A stretch of 64,000 nt of DNA. It comes from Stenotrophomonas maltophilia D457 (GTDB lineage Bacteria > Pseudomonadota > Gammaproteobacteria > Xanthomonadales > Xanthomonadaceae). The DNA is taken from positions 124,001-188,000 of the forward strand of contig NC_017671.1 of NCBI RefSeq assembly GCF_000284595.1. Direction: 5' to 3'. The notes beneath the pieces are model-generated. The model was not told where the DNA came from. It worked only from the letters and a program-made list of their open reading frames with translations, and searched no databases. Position 1 is the first letter of the stretch. Each line of letters opens with the position of its first letter. The position numbers and the translations under genes are program-made. Positions 1 through 8,065 of the stretch are shown here, piece by piece.

Positions 1-2
1 GG

Positions 3-287
3 ACGGTGGCGCCGCGGGCCAAGCCGCCGGTGCTGTCCGGGCTCAACTACAGCGTCGGCAAGGCCTCCGAAGCACTGCCGATCCTCGACTTCTGGCCGTG
101 GCGCTATGCCACCGACTACGAGTTCAAGCCCGGCCCGGACTGCCCGCAGCCGTTGCCCCGGCAGGACCCGGGCTTCCACCGCTGCTATGTCGCCGTGGGT
201 GATTTCCCCGAGGTCAATGTCGGCCCGAAGTGGCTGCTGGTACGCATGCTGACCGCATTCGGCGCCGGCCTCGTTCCCATCCTCTGA
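3..287 (+). CDS. 3' part of an unrecognised protein, 5' end outside the window
   Basis: The reading frame is open from the left edge to a TGA at 285-287, so only the C-terminal 94 or so residues are visible. They are rich in aromatic residues and Pro (LDFWPWRY, CPQPLPRQDPGF) and end in a hydrophobic stretch (MLTAFGAGLVPIL). I do not recognise the family. The stop lies 10 bases before the next start, so it is probably cotranscribed with the thioesterase gene. A GTG at 6 could in principle start a short protein, but no upstream stop is seen, so a truncated longer gene is more likely. Confidence 0.5.
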   Translation, partial: TVAPRAKPPVLSGLNYSVGKASEALPILDFWPWRYATDYEFKPGPDCPQPLPRQDPGFHRCYVAVGDFPEVNVGPKWLLVRMLTAFGAGLVPIL

Positions 288-297
288 AGGTGCCCGC

Positions 298-732
298 ATG
301 ACCCAGGTGTTCCGCGAAGCCGTTTCCCTCGAGCAGCTCAATACGCTCAGCCGCAACACCGCGATCGCGTCGCTGGGCATCGTCTTCAGCGCGGCCGGTG
401 ACGACTGGCTGCAGGCCACCATGCCGGTGGACGAGCGCACCCGCCAGCCCTACGGCATCCTGCATGGCGGCGCGTCGGTGGTGCTGGCCGAGACCCTGGG
501 CAGCAGCGCCGGCAACCTGTGTGTGGATACGGCCAAGCAGATCTGCGTGGGGCTGGAAATCAACGCCAACCACGTGCGTGCGGTGCGTTCGGGCACGGTC
601 ACCGGCACCGCCCGCGCGCTGCACGTGGGCCGCAGCACCCAGCTGTGGGAGATCCGCATCGAGGACGAGCAGGGCCGGCTGGTGTGCATCTCGCGGCTGA
701 CCCTGGCGGTGGTGGCGGCCGGCCACGGCTGA
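298..732 (+). CDS. Hotdog-fold acyl-CoA thioesterase (PaaI/YdiI type)
   Basis: A 144-residue protein of the length usual for single-hotdog thioesterases, which hydrolyse CoA thioesters in the cytoplasm. The signature helix entry GILHGGASVVLAETLGS (about residues 51-67) carries the HGG turn and the Glu that acts as catalytic base in the YdiI/EntH branch. The C-terminal strand pattern (TQLWEIRIEDEQGRLVC) also fits. ATG start; it follows the previous stop by 10 bases. E. coli relatives act on 1,4-dihydroxy-2-naphthoyl-CoA or enterobactin intermediates, but a xanthomonad makes ubiquinone, so the substrate here is unknown and I give no symbol. Confidence 0.85.
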   Translation: MTQVFREAVSLEQLNTLSRNTAIASLGIVFSAAGDDWLQATMPVDERTRQPYGILHGGASVVLAETLGSSAGNLCVDTAKQICVGLEINANHVRAVRSGTVTGTARALHVGRSTQLWEIRIEDEQGRLVCISRLTLAVVAAGHG

Positions 733-850
733 GCCCCGGACGGGCGGTGACGGCAGCGGAACCCAGCGTTCCCTGCCGATTGCCCCGGTCGATGGGTGTT
801 ATGGCCTAAATCGGCTGGCAGCGATGACGGCCCTCCGGTATCGTGCGCGG

Positions 851-1642
851 ATGACTTCCCCCACTCCGGCCCCCCGCGGCGGCGTGGCGCGTGTGTGCCG
901 TTACCTGTACCGCGTACCGCTGCTGTTGGTCCACATCATCGTGTTCCTGCCGCTCATCCTGATCGGCATGCTTCGGCCGTGGGGCGAACTGCGCGTGGGC
1001 GAGGCGACCCTGGGGGCCAAAGTGGTCAACTGGTGGCAGGGGGGGCTGATGTGGATCTTCGGCTTCCGCCTGGTGCAGATCGGCAGGCCGCTGCCCGGCG
1101 CCGTGCTGTTCGTCGCCAACCACGTCAGCTGGGTCGACATCTGCATCCTGCACAGCCAGCGCATGATGGGCTTCGTCGCCAAGCGCGAGATCGCCAGCTG
1201 GCCACTGGTCGGGTGGCTGGCCGCGCGCGGGCAGACCATCTTCCACCAGCGCGGCAACACCGAATCGCTCGGTGGCGTGATGCAGGTGATGGCTGATCGC
1301 CTGCGCGAAGGCAAGGCAGTGGGCGTGTTCCCCGAAGGGCGTACCCGCGGTGGCCACGAAGTGGGCCCGTTCCATGCCCGCATCTTCCAGGCGGCGGTTG
1401 AGACCGGCGTGCCGGTGCAGCCGGTGGCTCTGGTGTATGGGCTCAAGGGCGACGCGCAGACCATTGTCGCGTTCGGCCCCGGCGAGAGTTTCTTCGCCAA
1501 TTTCCTGCGCCTGCTCGGTGAGCCGGCGCGGCGTGCGGAAGTGCATTTCCTGGCACCGATCGGTGCGCAGGACCTGGAAGGCCGTCGGCGCATCGCGGAG
1601 ACGTCGCGCGCGCGCATCGTGGCGGCCATGAGCACGCAGTGA
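851..1642 (+). CDS. plsC: 1-acyl-sn-glycerol-3-phosphate acyltransferase (PlsC family)
   Basis: Transfers an acyl chain to the sn-2 position of lysophosphatidate at the inner face of the cytoplasmic membrane. An N-terminal hydrophobic segment (LLLVHIIVFLPLILIGML) is followed by acyltransferase motif I, NHVSWVDI (the HX4D catalytic pair), and motif III, FPEGRTRGG. ATG at 851 (MTSPTPAPRG) is preferred because the protein then begins like family members; an in-frame ATG at 824 would add nine residues. Neither has a strong ribosome-binding site. The following hydrolase starts 8 bases after the stop, so the two are probably one transcript. It could be a paralogue acting in lipid remodelling rather than the main PlsC. 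Confidence 0.85.
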   Translation: MTSPTPAPRGGVARVCRYLYRVPLLLVHIIVFLPLILIGMLRPWGELRVGEATLGAKVVNWWQGGLMWIFGFRLVQIGRPLPGAVLFVANHVSWVDICILHSQRMMGFVAKREIASWPLVGWLAARGQTIFHQRGNTESLGGVMQVMADRLREGKAVGVFPEGRTRGGHEVGPFHARIFQAAVETGVPVQPVALVYGLKGDAQTIVAFGPGESFFANFLRLLGEPARRAEVHFLAPIGAQDLEGRRRIAETSRARIVAAMSTQ

Positions 1643-1649
1643 GGGTGCG

Positions 1650-2684
1650 GTGGCCCTGATCCCGCCACCCGTCCTGGACGCCGGCACGCCGACGCTGCAC
1701 GCGGCTGACTACCAGCCACCGCGCTGGCTGCGCAATCCGCACCTGCAGTCGATGCTCAGCTCCAGCCGCATGCGCCTGCAGCGCGGCCTGCTGCTGCTGG
1801 CCGCGACCGGCGCGATCAGCGAGGAACTGATCCTCGACGGCGGCGACGGCGTGCGCCTGCAGGGCTGGCACAGCCATGTCGAAGGCCGCGAACCCAAGGG
1901 CATGGCCCTGCTGCTGCATGGCTGGGAAGGCAGTGCCGAATCCAGCTACATGCGCATGGCGGCCGCGCGCATGCTCGAACAGGGCTTCGACGTGGTGCGG
2001 CTGAATTTCCGCGACCACGGCAATACCCATCACCTCAACCCCGGCATCTTCCACTCCAACCTGATCGACGAAGTGGTGCATGCCGCAGGCGATATCGCCC
2101 AGCGCTGGCCGCAGCTGCCGCTGGTGGCCGCCGGCTACTCGCTGGGCGGCAACTTCGTGCTGCGCCTGGCCCTGCGTGCGCCGGCGGCCGGCGTGCCGCT
2201 GCTGCGCGTCGCCTCGGTATGCCCGGTGCTGGACCCGGCGCTGACCATGGAGAGCATCGAGAACGGCCCGGCAATGTACGACTGGTACTTCCGGCGCAAG
2301 TGGGCCGGTTCGTTGCGGCGCAAGCGCGACCTGTTCCCCGAACTGAGCGACTGCGACGACCGCGTGCTGAAGCTGGACATCCGCGCGTTGACCGCCTGGC
2401 TGGTCGAGCGCCACACCAGTTTCGGCTCGTTGCAGGCCTATTTCGACGGCTACTCGATTGCCGGCGATCGCCTGTCCTCGCTGCAGGTGCCGGCCGACAT
2501 CCTGATGGCACAGGACGACCCGGTGATCCCGTACGCGACCTTCAGCGACTGGCAGCTGCCGCGCAACGCGCACCTGGAAACCGCCTGCTGGGGCGGCCAC
2601 TGTGGCTTCCTGGAAAACTGGCGCGGTGACGGCTTCTCCGAGCGCTGGGTGGCGCAGCGCCTGCAGCGCGTGCTGCAAGGCTGA
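1650..2684 (+). CDS. Alpha/beta-hydrolase of the YheT family
   Basis: A 344-residue cytoplasmic hydrolase. The oxyanion/HG motif LLLHGWEGSAESSYMR, the nucleophile elbow GYSLGG (Ser in G-x-S-x-G), a late Asp (AQDDPVIPY) and a late His (GGHCGF) make a complete Ser-Asp-His triad. The N-terminal PPRWLRNPHLQSML is characteristic of the YheT/UPF0017 group, esterase-like proteins of uncertain substrate. It begins at a GTG 8 bases after the plsC-like stop. The pairing with an acyltransferase suggests a lipid-ester substrate, which is inference only. Confidence 0.85.
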   Translation: MALIPPPVLDAGTPTLHAADYQPPRWLRNPHLQSMLSSSRMRLQRGLLLLAATGAISEELILDGGDGVRLQGWHSHVEGREPKGMALLLHGWEGSAESSYMRMAAARMLEQGFDVVRLNFRDHGNTHHLNPGIFHSNLIDEVVHAAGDIAQRWPQLPLVAAGYSLGGNFVLRLALRAPAAGVPLLRVASVCPVLDPALTMESIENGPAMYDWYFRRKWAGSLRRKRDLFPELSDCDDRVLKLDIRALTAWLVERHTSFGSLQAYFDGYSIAGDRLSSLQVPADILMAQDDPVIPYATFSDWQLPRNAHLETACWGGHCGFLENWRGDGFSERWVAQRLQRVLQG

Positions 2685-2740
2685 ACCGGCACGGGCGCGC
2701 AGGCCGCTACAATGCGGGTTTGCCCTTGAACCGGACCGCC

Positions 2741-4811
2741 ATGCAAGACCAGATCATCCAAGCGTTGCGCCAGAACGAGGCCGACCAGGCCGTGCAGCTG
2801 GCCCAGGCGTGGACCCGTGATGAACCCGGCCAGGCCGAGGCCCACCGCTGGCTGGCGCTTGCGCTGCAGCAGCAGGGCAAGGCCGAGGACGCGATGGAGG
2901 CCCTGCAGCAGGCGCTGCAGCTGGCCCCGGACAATGCCCAGCTGCACCTGCAGCACGCCGGCCTGCTGCTGGCCCTGCGCCAGTTCGACGGCGCTGGCGA
3001 AGCACTGACGCGCACCACCGGGCTGGACCCGAACGCCTTCGCTGCCTACCTGATGCAGGCCCACCTGGCGATCGGCCGCAACGATTTCGATGAAGCGCAG
3101 CGCCTGTCCACCCTGGCCTCGCGTGTCGAACCGGACCACCCGGAACTGCTGACCATCGACGGCATGATCGCGCTGCGCCGCGATGATGCCGATCGCGCGC
3201 TGACGCTGCTGTCGGCCGCCAACCAGGCCCAGCCCAACGACATTCGCGTGCTCTACGCACTGGGCTTCGCCTACCTGGGCAAGAACATGCTGGCCTTCGC
3301 CGAGCAGGCGTTCCGCCGCGTGCTGGAACTGAACCCGACCATCGCCTCGCTGCATGGCCTGGTGGTGCAGCTGGCCATGCGCCAGGGCAACCTGGACGCT
3401 GCCGCCGAAGCGATGCAGATCGCGCTGCAGCAGCAGGGCCTGGATACGCCATCGATGCGCCGCCTGGCCGGCGAACTGGCACTGCGCGGCGGCCAGCCGC
3501 TGCAGGCGCTGGAGCACCTGCTGCCGTTGCTGGAATCGCTGCCTGACGACCGCGACGTACTGCAGTTGCTGCTGATGTCCTGGCAGCGCCTGGGCCGCGA
3601 AGACGAGGCCCGCGCACGCCTGGATGCCGCCCTGGAGCAGCACCCGCAGCTGCACGACCTGTGGCTGGCACGCCTGGCGGTGGAAGAGGTCGCACAGTGG
3701 ATCGCCGATGACATCGGTCGAGCGCTGGATGGACGCGATGCCGGGCCACCTGCCGGCGCTGGAAGCGCGCCTGCGCCTGCACGACATGGTGGGCGAACAC
3801 GCCCAGGCCGAAGCGATCGCCGAGCGCATCGTCAACCTCGAACCGGGCCGCGTCAGCGGCGAAACCCGCCTGGTCGAAGGACTGCTACAGCGCGATCCGG
3901 CCGCCGCGGTCGCCCGCGTGCAGGCGCTGATCGACATGGCACCGGAAGGCCACCGCGCCGACCTGCGCACCTGGCTGGGTGAGATCCAGGATCGCGCCGG
4001 GCAGCACGAAGACGCGCTGCAGACCTGGCTGGCACTGCAGGCCGACCAGGCACCGCAGCGCCTGCCGCTGCCGCCGCAGGCCAAGGCGCCGCCGAGCTGG
4101 CCGGACAAGGGCGAGATCGACGGTGATGCCACTTCCGCGCCGATCTTCCTGTGGGGCGCGCCGGGTTCGGGCGTGGAGCGCGTGGCGACCGGCCTGGCCG
4201 CCGCCAGCCCGGTGCTGCGCAGCGACCGCTATACCTCCAACGCACCCGACGACGCGTTCCAGAACTACCACACGCTGCAGGACCTTGCCTCGGGCGTGCT
4301 GACCCCGGAGCGGCTGGTGCAGCGCTGGCGCGAACAGCTGCCGTCGCGCGGCGTGCAGGACGACGCGATCATCGACTGGCTGCTGTGGTGGGACAACGCG
4401 CTGCTGTGGGCGCTGCGCCCGCAGCTGCCGCAGGGCCGCCTGCTGGTGGTGCTGCGCGATCCGCGCGACATGCTGCTGGACTGGGTGGCCTACGGTGCCG
4501 CCGCACCGCTGGCAATGACCTCGCTGGCCGAAGCCAGCGAATGGCTGGCGCGCGCGCTGGCCCAGGTCGCCGCCCTGCACGAGGACGATCTGTACCCGCA
4601 GGTGCTGCTGCGCATCGACCAGATCGGCAACGATCCGCAGGCGATGGCCGAACTGCTGGGCCGCCTGTTCGAGCGGCCGATGCCGCCAGCCGCGCAACTG
4701 GGTGCGCCGCGCTTCCCGCCGGGCCACTGGCGCAACTACCGCGACGTGATGAGCGCCGCCTTCGCCAAGCTCACCCCGATCGCGGTGCGCCTGGGTTATC
4801 CGGAAGAGTGA
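2741..4811 (+). pseudogene. TPR-repeat sulfotransferase, broken by a one-base frameshift
   Basis: Two overlapping frames read as one protein of about 689 residues if a single G is removed from the GG at 3716-3717: DDIG-R becomes DDIVERWMDAMPGHL and stays in register. The N-terminal two thirds are TPR units (for example AEAHRWLALALQQQGKAEDA). The C-terminal part is sulfotransferase-like, with a nucleotide-binding entry FLWGAPGSGVERV near 4145 and a 3'-phosphate motif VVLRDPRDMLLDW near 4450. ATG at 2741 (MQDQIIQAL) is the natural start. As sequenced, the first product would end in an Arg/Pro-rich out-of-frame tail at 3982. Either the gene is dead or there is a sequencing error. The next gene starts 10 bases downstream. 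Confidence 0.75.
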
Positions 4812-4821
4812 GGACACGCCG

Positions 4822-5433
4822 ATGCAACTGAGCAGCCACAGCCTGACCAACGGTGCACCGATCGACCGCGAATTCGCCGCCGGCGATGCCGCGGGCTTCG
4901 CACCGGACCGCAATCCGCACCTGGCCTGGAGCGATGTGCCGGAGGGCACCCGTTCGTTCCTGCTGGTGTGTGTCGATCCGGACGTGCCGACCGTGCCGGA
5001 GACGGTCGGCCGCACCGACATGAGCGTGCCGCGCGATCAGCCGCGCTGTGATTTCGTGCATTGGGTAATGGCCGACATTCCGGCCTCGGTGCGCGAGATC
5101 GCCGCAGGCAGCTGCAGCGACGGCTTCGTGGTGAAGGGCAAGTCCGAACCGGCCGGCCCGGCCGGCAGCCGCCAGGGCCTGAACGACTTCACCGGCTGGT
5201 TCGCAGGCAATCCGGACATGGCCGGTGACTACCTGGGCTATGACGGCCCGTACCCGCCGTTCAACGACGAACGCCTGCACCACTACTTCTTCCGCGTGTT
5301 CGCACTGGACGTGGCATCGCTGCAGCTGCCGGCACGCTTCACCGCCGCCGACGCCTACCGCGCCATGCACGGCCACGTGCTCGCCGAAGCGGCACTGCAC
5401 GGCACCTACACCTTGAACCCGGCGCTGGGCTGA
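4822..5433 (+). CDS. YbhB/YbcL-family (PEBP/Raf-kinase-inhibitor-like) protein
   Basis: A 203-residue member of the phosphatidylethanolamine-binding fold. The diagnostic elements are present in order: NPHLAWSDVPEGTRSF, VDPDVP, DFVHWVMADIP, YLGYDGPYPPFND and HHYFFRVFALD. These build the anion-binding pocket with its D-P-D and H-W residues. There is no signal peptide, so it is cytoplasmic. Bacterial members have no settled function. It follows the TPR/sulfotransferase stop by 10 bases and is probably cotranscribed. Clustered palindromes begin directly after its stop. Confidence 0.9.
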   Translation: MQLSSHSLTNGAPIDREFAAGDAAGFAPDRNPHLAWSDVPEGTRSFLLVCVDPDVPTVPETVGRTDMSVPRDQPRCDFVHWVMADIPASVREIAAGSCSDGFVVKGKSEPAGPAGSRQGLNDFTGWFAGNPDMAGDYLGYDGPYPPFNDERLHHYFFRVFALDVASLQLPARFTAADAYRAMHGHVLAEAALHGTYTLNPALG

Positions 5434-5441
5434 GAGCCCTT

Positions 5442-5526
5442 GTAGGGCCGGGGCATGCCCGGCTTTGCTTTCTGCAGAGTCGAGCCATGCTCGACTTTGC
5501 CTTGTAGAGCCGAGCCCATGCTCGGC
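5442..5526. repeat. Cluster of three GTAG-headed palindromes (SMAG-like)
   Basis: Three short palindromes follow one another: 5442-5463 (GTAGGGCCGGGGCATGCCCGGC), 5474-5495 (GCAGAGTCGAGCC...GCTCGAC) and 5504-5526 (GTAGAGCCGAGC...GCTCGGC). Each has a GTAG-like head and a 7-8 bp stem, the form of the SMAG repetitive palindromes of S. maltophilia. They lie between convergent genes, a typical position. Family naming comes from memory of that species. Confidence 0.8.
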
Positions 5527-5534
5527 TGCTTCTG

Positions 5535-6068
5535 CTACGCAATGGACCTGCAGTAAACAGCAAACCCTGCCAGGAACGCATCCGCTTCGGCGCGATGCAC
5601 TTCCGACTGAAGCACCTCGAAGATCTCCTCCGGTTCCAGGCCCAGCACCGGTACACGCAGGAACAGCGTTGTACTGAACGCGGCACTGACCGTGGACAGC
5701 ACCGCGCGAAGTGCCTGCAGCATGTCCTCGCCACGATGGGACGCATGCACTAACGCAATGGGCCGACCGACGATCTGGTCGCCGGATACGAGCCAGTCGA
5801 TCGCATTCTTCAATCCGCCGGGAATGCCACGCACGTATTCAGGGCTGCACACCAGCACACCGTCGCTGCGGGCGATGGCCGCCTTGAAGCGCGTCACGCT
5901 GCAGGGTTCATCGGTGCCTTCCAGATCGGGGGAGAACACCGGAAGTTCGCCGACCCCGGCGTAGACCTCGATCTCCATGCCGGGCGGCGCGATGGCTTTC
6001 AGGGCCACCAGCAGAGCGGTGTTGGTCGACTGCCGGCGCGCGCTGCCGGATATGGCGAGAATCTTCAT
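5535..6068 (-). CDS. NADPH-dependent FMN reductase (ChrR/azoreductase-like flavodoxin fold)
   Basis: A 177-residue flavoprotein with the FMN-phosphate loop at the N terminus (SGSARRQSTN) and the second flavin loop SPEYVRGIPGGLKNAIDW (about residues 75-95), the two hallmarks of the NADPH_dep_FMN_reductase family. It would reduce quinones, azo compounds or metal oxyanions with NADPH in the cytoplasm. Convergent with the PEBP gene. It is about 30 residues shorter than the ArsH protein encoded at 36.5 kb, which shares the fold but belongs to a different branch. The physiological substrate cannot be told from sequence. Confidence 0.85.
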   Translation of the reverse strand: MKILAISGSARRQSTNTALLVALKAIAPPGMEIEVYAGVGELPVFSPDLEGTDEPCSVTRFKAAIARSDGVLVCSPEYVRGIPGGLKNAIDWLVSGDQIVGRPIALVHASHRGEDMLQALRAVLSTVSAAFSTTLFLRVPVLGLEPEEIFEVLQSEVHRAEADAFLAGFAVYCRSIA

Positions 6069-6114
6069 CGTGGCAAGGCTGGCACGTGGGGCTGCGTCGA
6101 CGCTACAGAACGTA

Positions 6115-6140
6115 GAAGGGCGACCTCGTGGCCGCCCTTC
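6115..6140. terminator. Hairpin between the FMN reductase and the META lipoprotein gene
   Basis: GAAGGGCGACC-TCGT-GGCCGCCCTTC forms an 11-bp stem with a single mismatched pair and a 4-base loop, followed on the + strand by TGTTTATTT. It sits directly after the stop of the lipoprotein gene on the minus strand, so it probably terminates that transcript, although the T-rich side lies on the other strand. Confidence 0.5.
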
Positions 6141-6147
6141 TGTTTAT

Positions 6148-6975
6148 TTAATTCTTCTCGATGGCCGACTCGACCACCATGTCCAGCACGTACGCCTGCG
6201 AGGGCGCATCGGCTGGCGGGTTCTTCACTTCGTAGCGCTTCACGCGCACCACGTTGCGCACGCCGTCTTCGTGGGTGTAGCCCTCGATGGTGCCGTAGAA
6301 GTTCTCGAACTTGCCCGGCTCACCCTGCTTCAGGCCCTTGTCGTCGAACTTCACTTCGCGCACCTGCAGGCACTGGTAGTCCGGGATCAGCGGGTGCGAG
6401 CACTTCTGCGTCTTGGCGGCCACTTCCAGGAACACGGTTTCGCCGGCGCCGCCGTAGCGGGTTTCAGCGGTCGGCTCCGGGTTGAACACCAGCACGTCGC
6501 CCTTGGCGTTGGTCAGCGTCAGCTTGCCATCGGCATCCTGCTCGGCCTTCAGCTCGCCCTGCAGGCGGCTCGACACGGCTTCGTCCAGCGCCATCAGCGC
6601 CTTGTCGGTGCAGGCCATCATGGTCGAGGCCATCGCGCTGACCGTCAGCTTGCCGTCGGCCAGGGTGTAGCCGCCGCCCATGCGGTTGCAGGTGTTGCTG
6701 ACCGACAGGCGGCCATCTGCGAAGTCCAGGGTGACCGGCTTGTCTTCGCGGGCGAACAGCGCGTCGATGCGCTTGCCGTCGGCGCCGGTGGCCTGCTGCA
6801 GCAGCCAGTGCTGGCTCTGCAGGCGCTGCGCATCCAGGTGCGCCAGCGTCTGCTGGTCTGCTGCCTTGGCCGCGGCCGGGGCCACGTCGTCGCCGCCGCT
6901 ACCGGCCGGGGCCGGGGTCTGGCTGCAGGCGGCCATCAGGGCCAGCGGGAGGAGCAGGGTGAGCTTGCGGTTCAT
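6148..6975 (-). CDS. Lipoprotein with META (HslJ-like) and DUF4377 domains
   Basis: A 275-residue precursor. The start at 6975 is fixed by an AAGGAG box a few bases upstream and by the lipoprotein signal MNRKLTLLLPLALMAAC, which places the lipobox Cys at residue 17. A spacer rich in Ala, Gly and Pro leads to a META domain (SQHWLLQQATG ... LDFADGRLSVSNTCNRMGGGY ... MMACTDKALM). The C-terminal DUF4377 domain runs from about GETVFLEVAAKTQKC to the end, with GTIEGYTHEDGVRNVVRVKRYEV. META proteins sit in the envelope and are linked to heat or stress tolerance and secretion; no enzymatic function is known. Asp at +2 would suggest inner-membrane retention, but here +2 is Ser, so outer-membrane sorting is more likely. 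Confidence 0.85.
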   Translation of the reverse strand: MNRKLTLLLPLALMAACSQTPAPAGSGGDDVAPAAAKAADQQTLAHLDAQRLQSQHWLLQQATGADGKRIDALFAREDKPVTLDFADGRLSVSNTCNRMGGGYTLADGKLTVSAMASTMMACTDKALMALDEAVSSRLQGELKAEQDADGKLTLTNAKGDVLVFNPEPTAETRYGGAGETVFLEVAAKTQKCSHPLIPDYQCLQVREVKFDDKGLKQGEPGKFENFYGTIEGYTHEDGVRNVVRVKRYEVKNPPADAPSQAYVLDMVVESAIEKN

Positions 6976-7048
6976 GGTGATTCTCCTTGGGGAACCGTGG
7001 GGGAAACGGGGTGGGGCCGGCAACGGGGTTACCGTACCCCGGCGCTGT

Positions 7049-7843
7049 TCAGCTGCCGGAGGGCAACCACAGCAGCAGCGCCGCGCCCAGTGCGATGCGG
7101 TAGATCGCGAAGGCGGTGAACCTGTGCGACTTGATGTAGCCCATCAGCCACTTCACTACGACGAAGCCGGTGATGGCCGCGGCAAGGAAGGCCACGCCCA
7201 CGTCGGCCCAGTCCTCGCTGCCCAGCTGCCCGGCCTTGGCCATTTCCAGGAAGGTGTAGGCGCTGGCGGCGAACATGGTGGGAATGCCGACCAGGAACAC
7301 GAACTCGGCGGCGGCGGCGCGGCGGCTCAGGCCCAGCAGCATGGCCAGGAAGATCGCCGAGGCCGAGCGCGAGGTGCCGGGGAACACGCCGGCCACGACC
7401 TGTGCCAGGCCCACGCCGATCGCCACCGTCCAGGTCACCTGGTCGCGGTCGGGCAGGCGCGCGGTGTAGGCCTCCACCAGCAGCATCCAGACACCACCGA
7501 TGATCAATGCCCAGGCCACCGGGCTGACCGTCTCCGGCAGCGACCAGCCGGCCTTGCGCACTACCAGGCCGACCACGGCGGTGACCAGGAAGGCGGCGCC
7601 CAGCTTGAACACGTACTCACGGTTCTCGCGCTGGTTGAAGCCGGTGGCCAGCTGCAGCAGGCGCTGGCGGAACACCAGAACCACGGCCACGATCGCGCCG
7701 GCCTGGATGACGATGTTGAAGAAGTCCGAGCGGGCACCCAGCCAGTGCTGGGCGATGAGCAGGTGGCCGGTGCTGGAGATCGGCAGGAATTCGGTCAAGC
7801 CTTCGAGGATGCCCAGCAGCAGGGCGGAGAGCAGGTCGGACAT
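7049..7843 (-). CDS. uppP: Undecaprenyl-diphosphatase UppP (BacA)
   Basis: Integral membrane enzyme that dephosphorylates undecaprenyl diphosphate to recycle the lipid carrier for peptidoglycan and O-antigen; overproduction gives bacitracin resistance. 264 residues from ATG 7843. The N-terminal EGLTEFLPISSTGHL (E14, E18, S24, H27) and the second signature PGTSRSASAI with the conserved Arg are both intact, with about eight hydrophobic segments. Divergent from glnA across a 220-bp region that holds the NtrC sites, so its promoter must lie among or beside them. Confidence 0.95.
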   Translation of the reverse strand: MSDLLSALLLGILEGLTEFLPISSTGHLLIAQHWLGARSDFFNIVIQAGAIVAVVLVFRQRLLQLATGFNQRENREYVFKLGAAFLVTAVVGLVVRKAGWSLPETVSPVAWALIIGGVWMLLVEAYTARLPDRDQVTWTVAIGVGLAQVVAGVFPGTSRSASAIFLAMLLGLSRRAAAAEFVFLVGIPTMFAASAYTFLEMAKAGQLGSEDWADVGVAFLAAAITGFVVVKWLMGYIKSHRFTAFAIYRIALGAALLLWLPSGS

Positions 7844-7901
7844 GGACGGTGCGTGACGCGCGGCGGAAGGAAGAAGGTCGAGAGGATAGACGATCCCTGC
7901 C

Positions 7902-7945
7902 GCACCAAACGGGTGCGTCTGGTGGCGGGTGCACCCGTTTGGTGC
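7902..7945 (+). promoter_or_regulatory. Two NtrC (NRI) binding sites upstream of glnA
   Basis: GCACCAAACGGGTGC at 7902-7916 and GCACCCGTTTGGTGC at 7931-7945 are exact reverse complements of each other. Each has the GCACC-N5-GGTGC dyad of NtrC enhancers. Their centres are 29 bp apart, close to three helical turns, and they lie about 95-130 bp upstream of the predicted glnA start point. This is the arrangement expected for cooperative NtrC oligomers activating sigma-54 polymerase by DNA looping. Confidence 0.85.
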
Positions 7946-8009
7946 GCACCGTTCTGCACCGCCACGGAGCGCCCTTTTTGAAATCAATGACTTGCGGCCA
8001 GCGAAAAGT

Positions 8010-8025
8010 TGGCACGGTCGTTGCT
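8010..8025 (+). promoter_or_regulatory. Sigma-54 (-24/-12) promoter of glnA
   Basis: TGGCAC-GGTCG-TTGCT matches the sigma-54 consensus TGGCAC-N5-TTGC(A/T) without a mismatch. Transcription should start about 12 bases after the GC element, near 8037, giving a leader of about 30 bases before the glnA ATG at 8066. Confidence 0.9.
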
Positions 8026-8065
8026 GTACCTCAGCAGGCATTCATCCCCATCCGAGGTCGTACCG

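Noticed and set aside
5442..5526. Evenly spaced palindromes as a possible CRISPR
   Set aside because: Stem sequences differ, spacing is irregular and the GTAG heads fit SMAG-type repeats.
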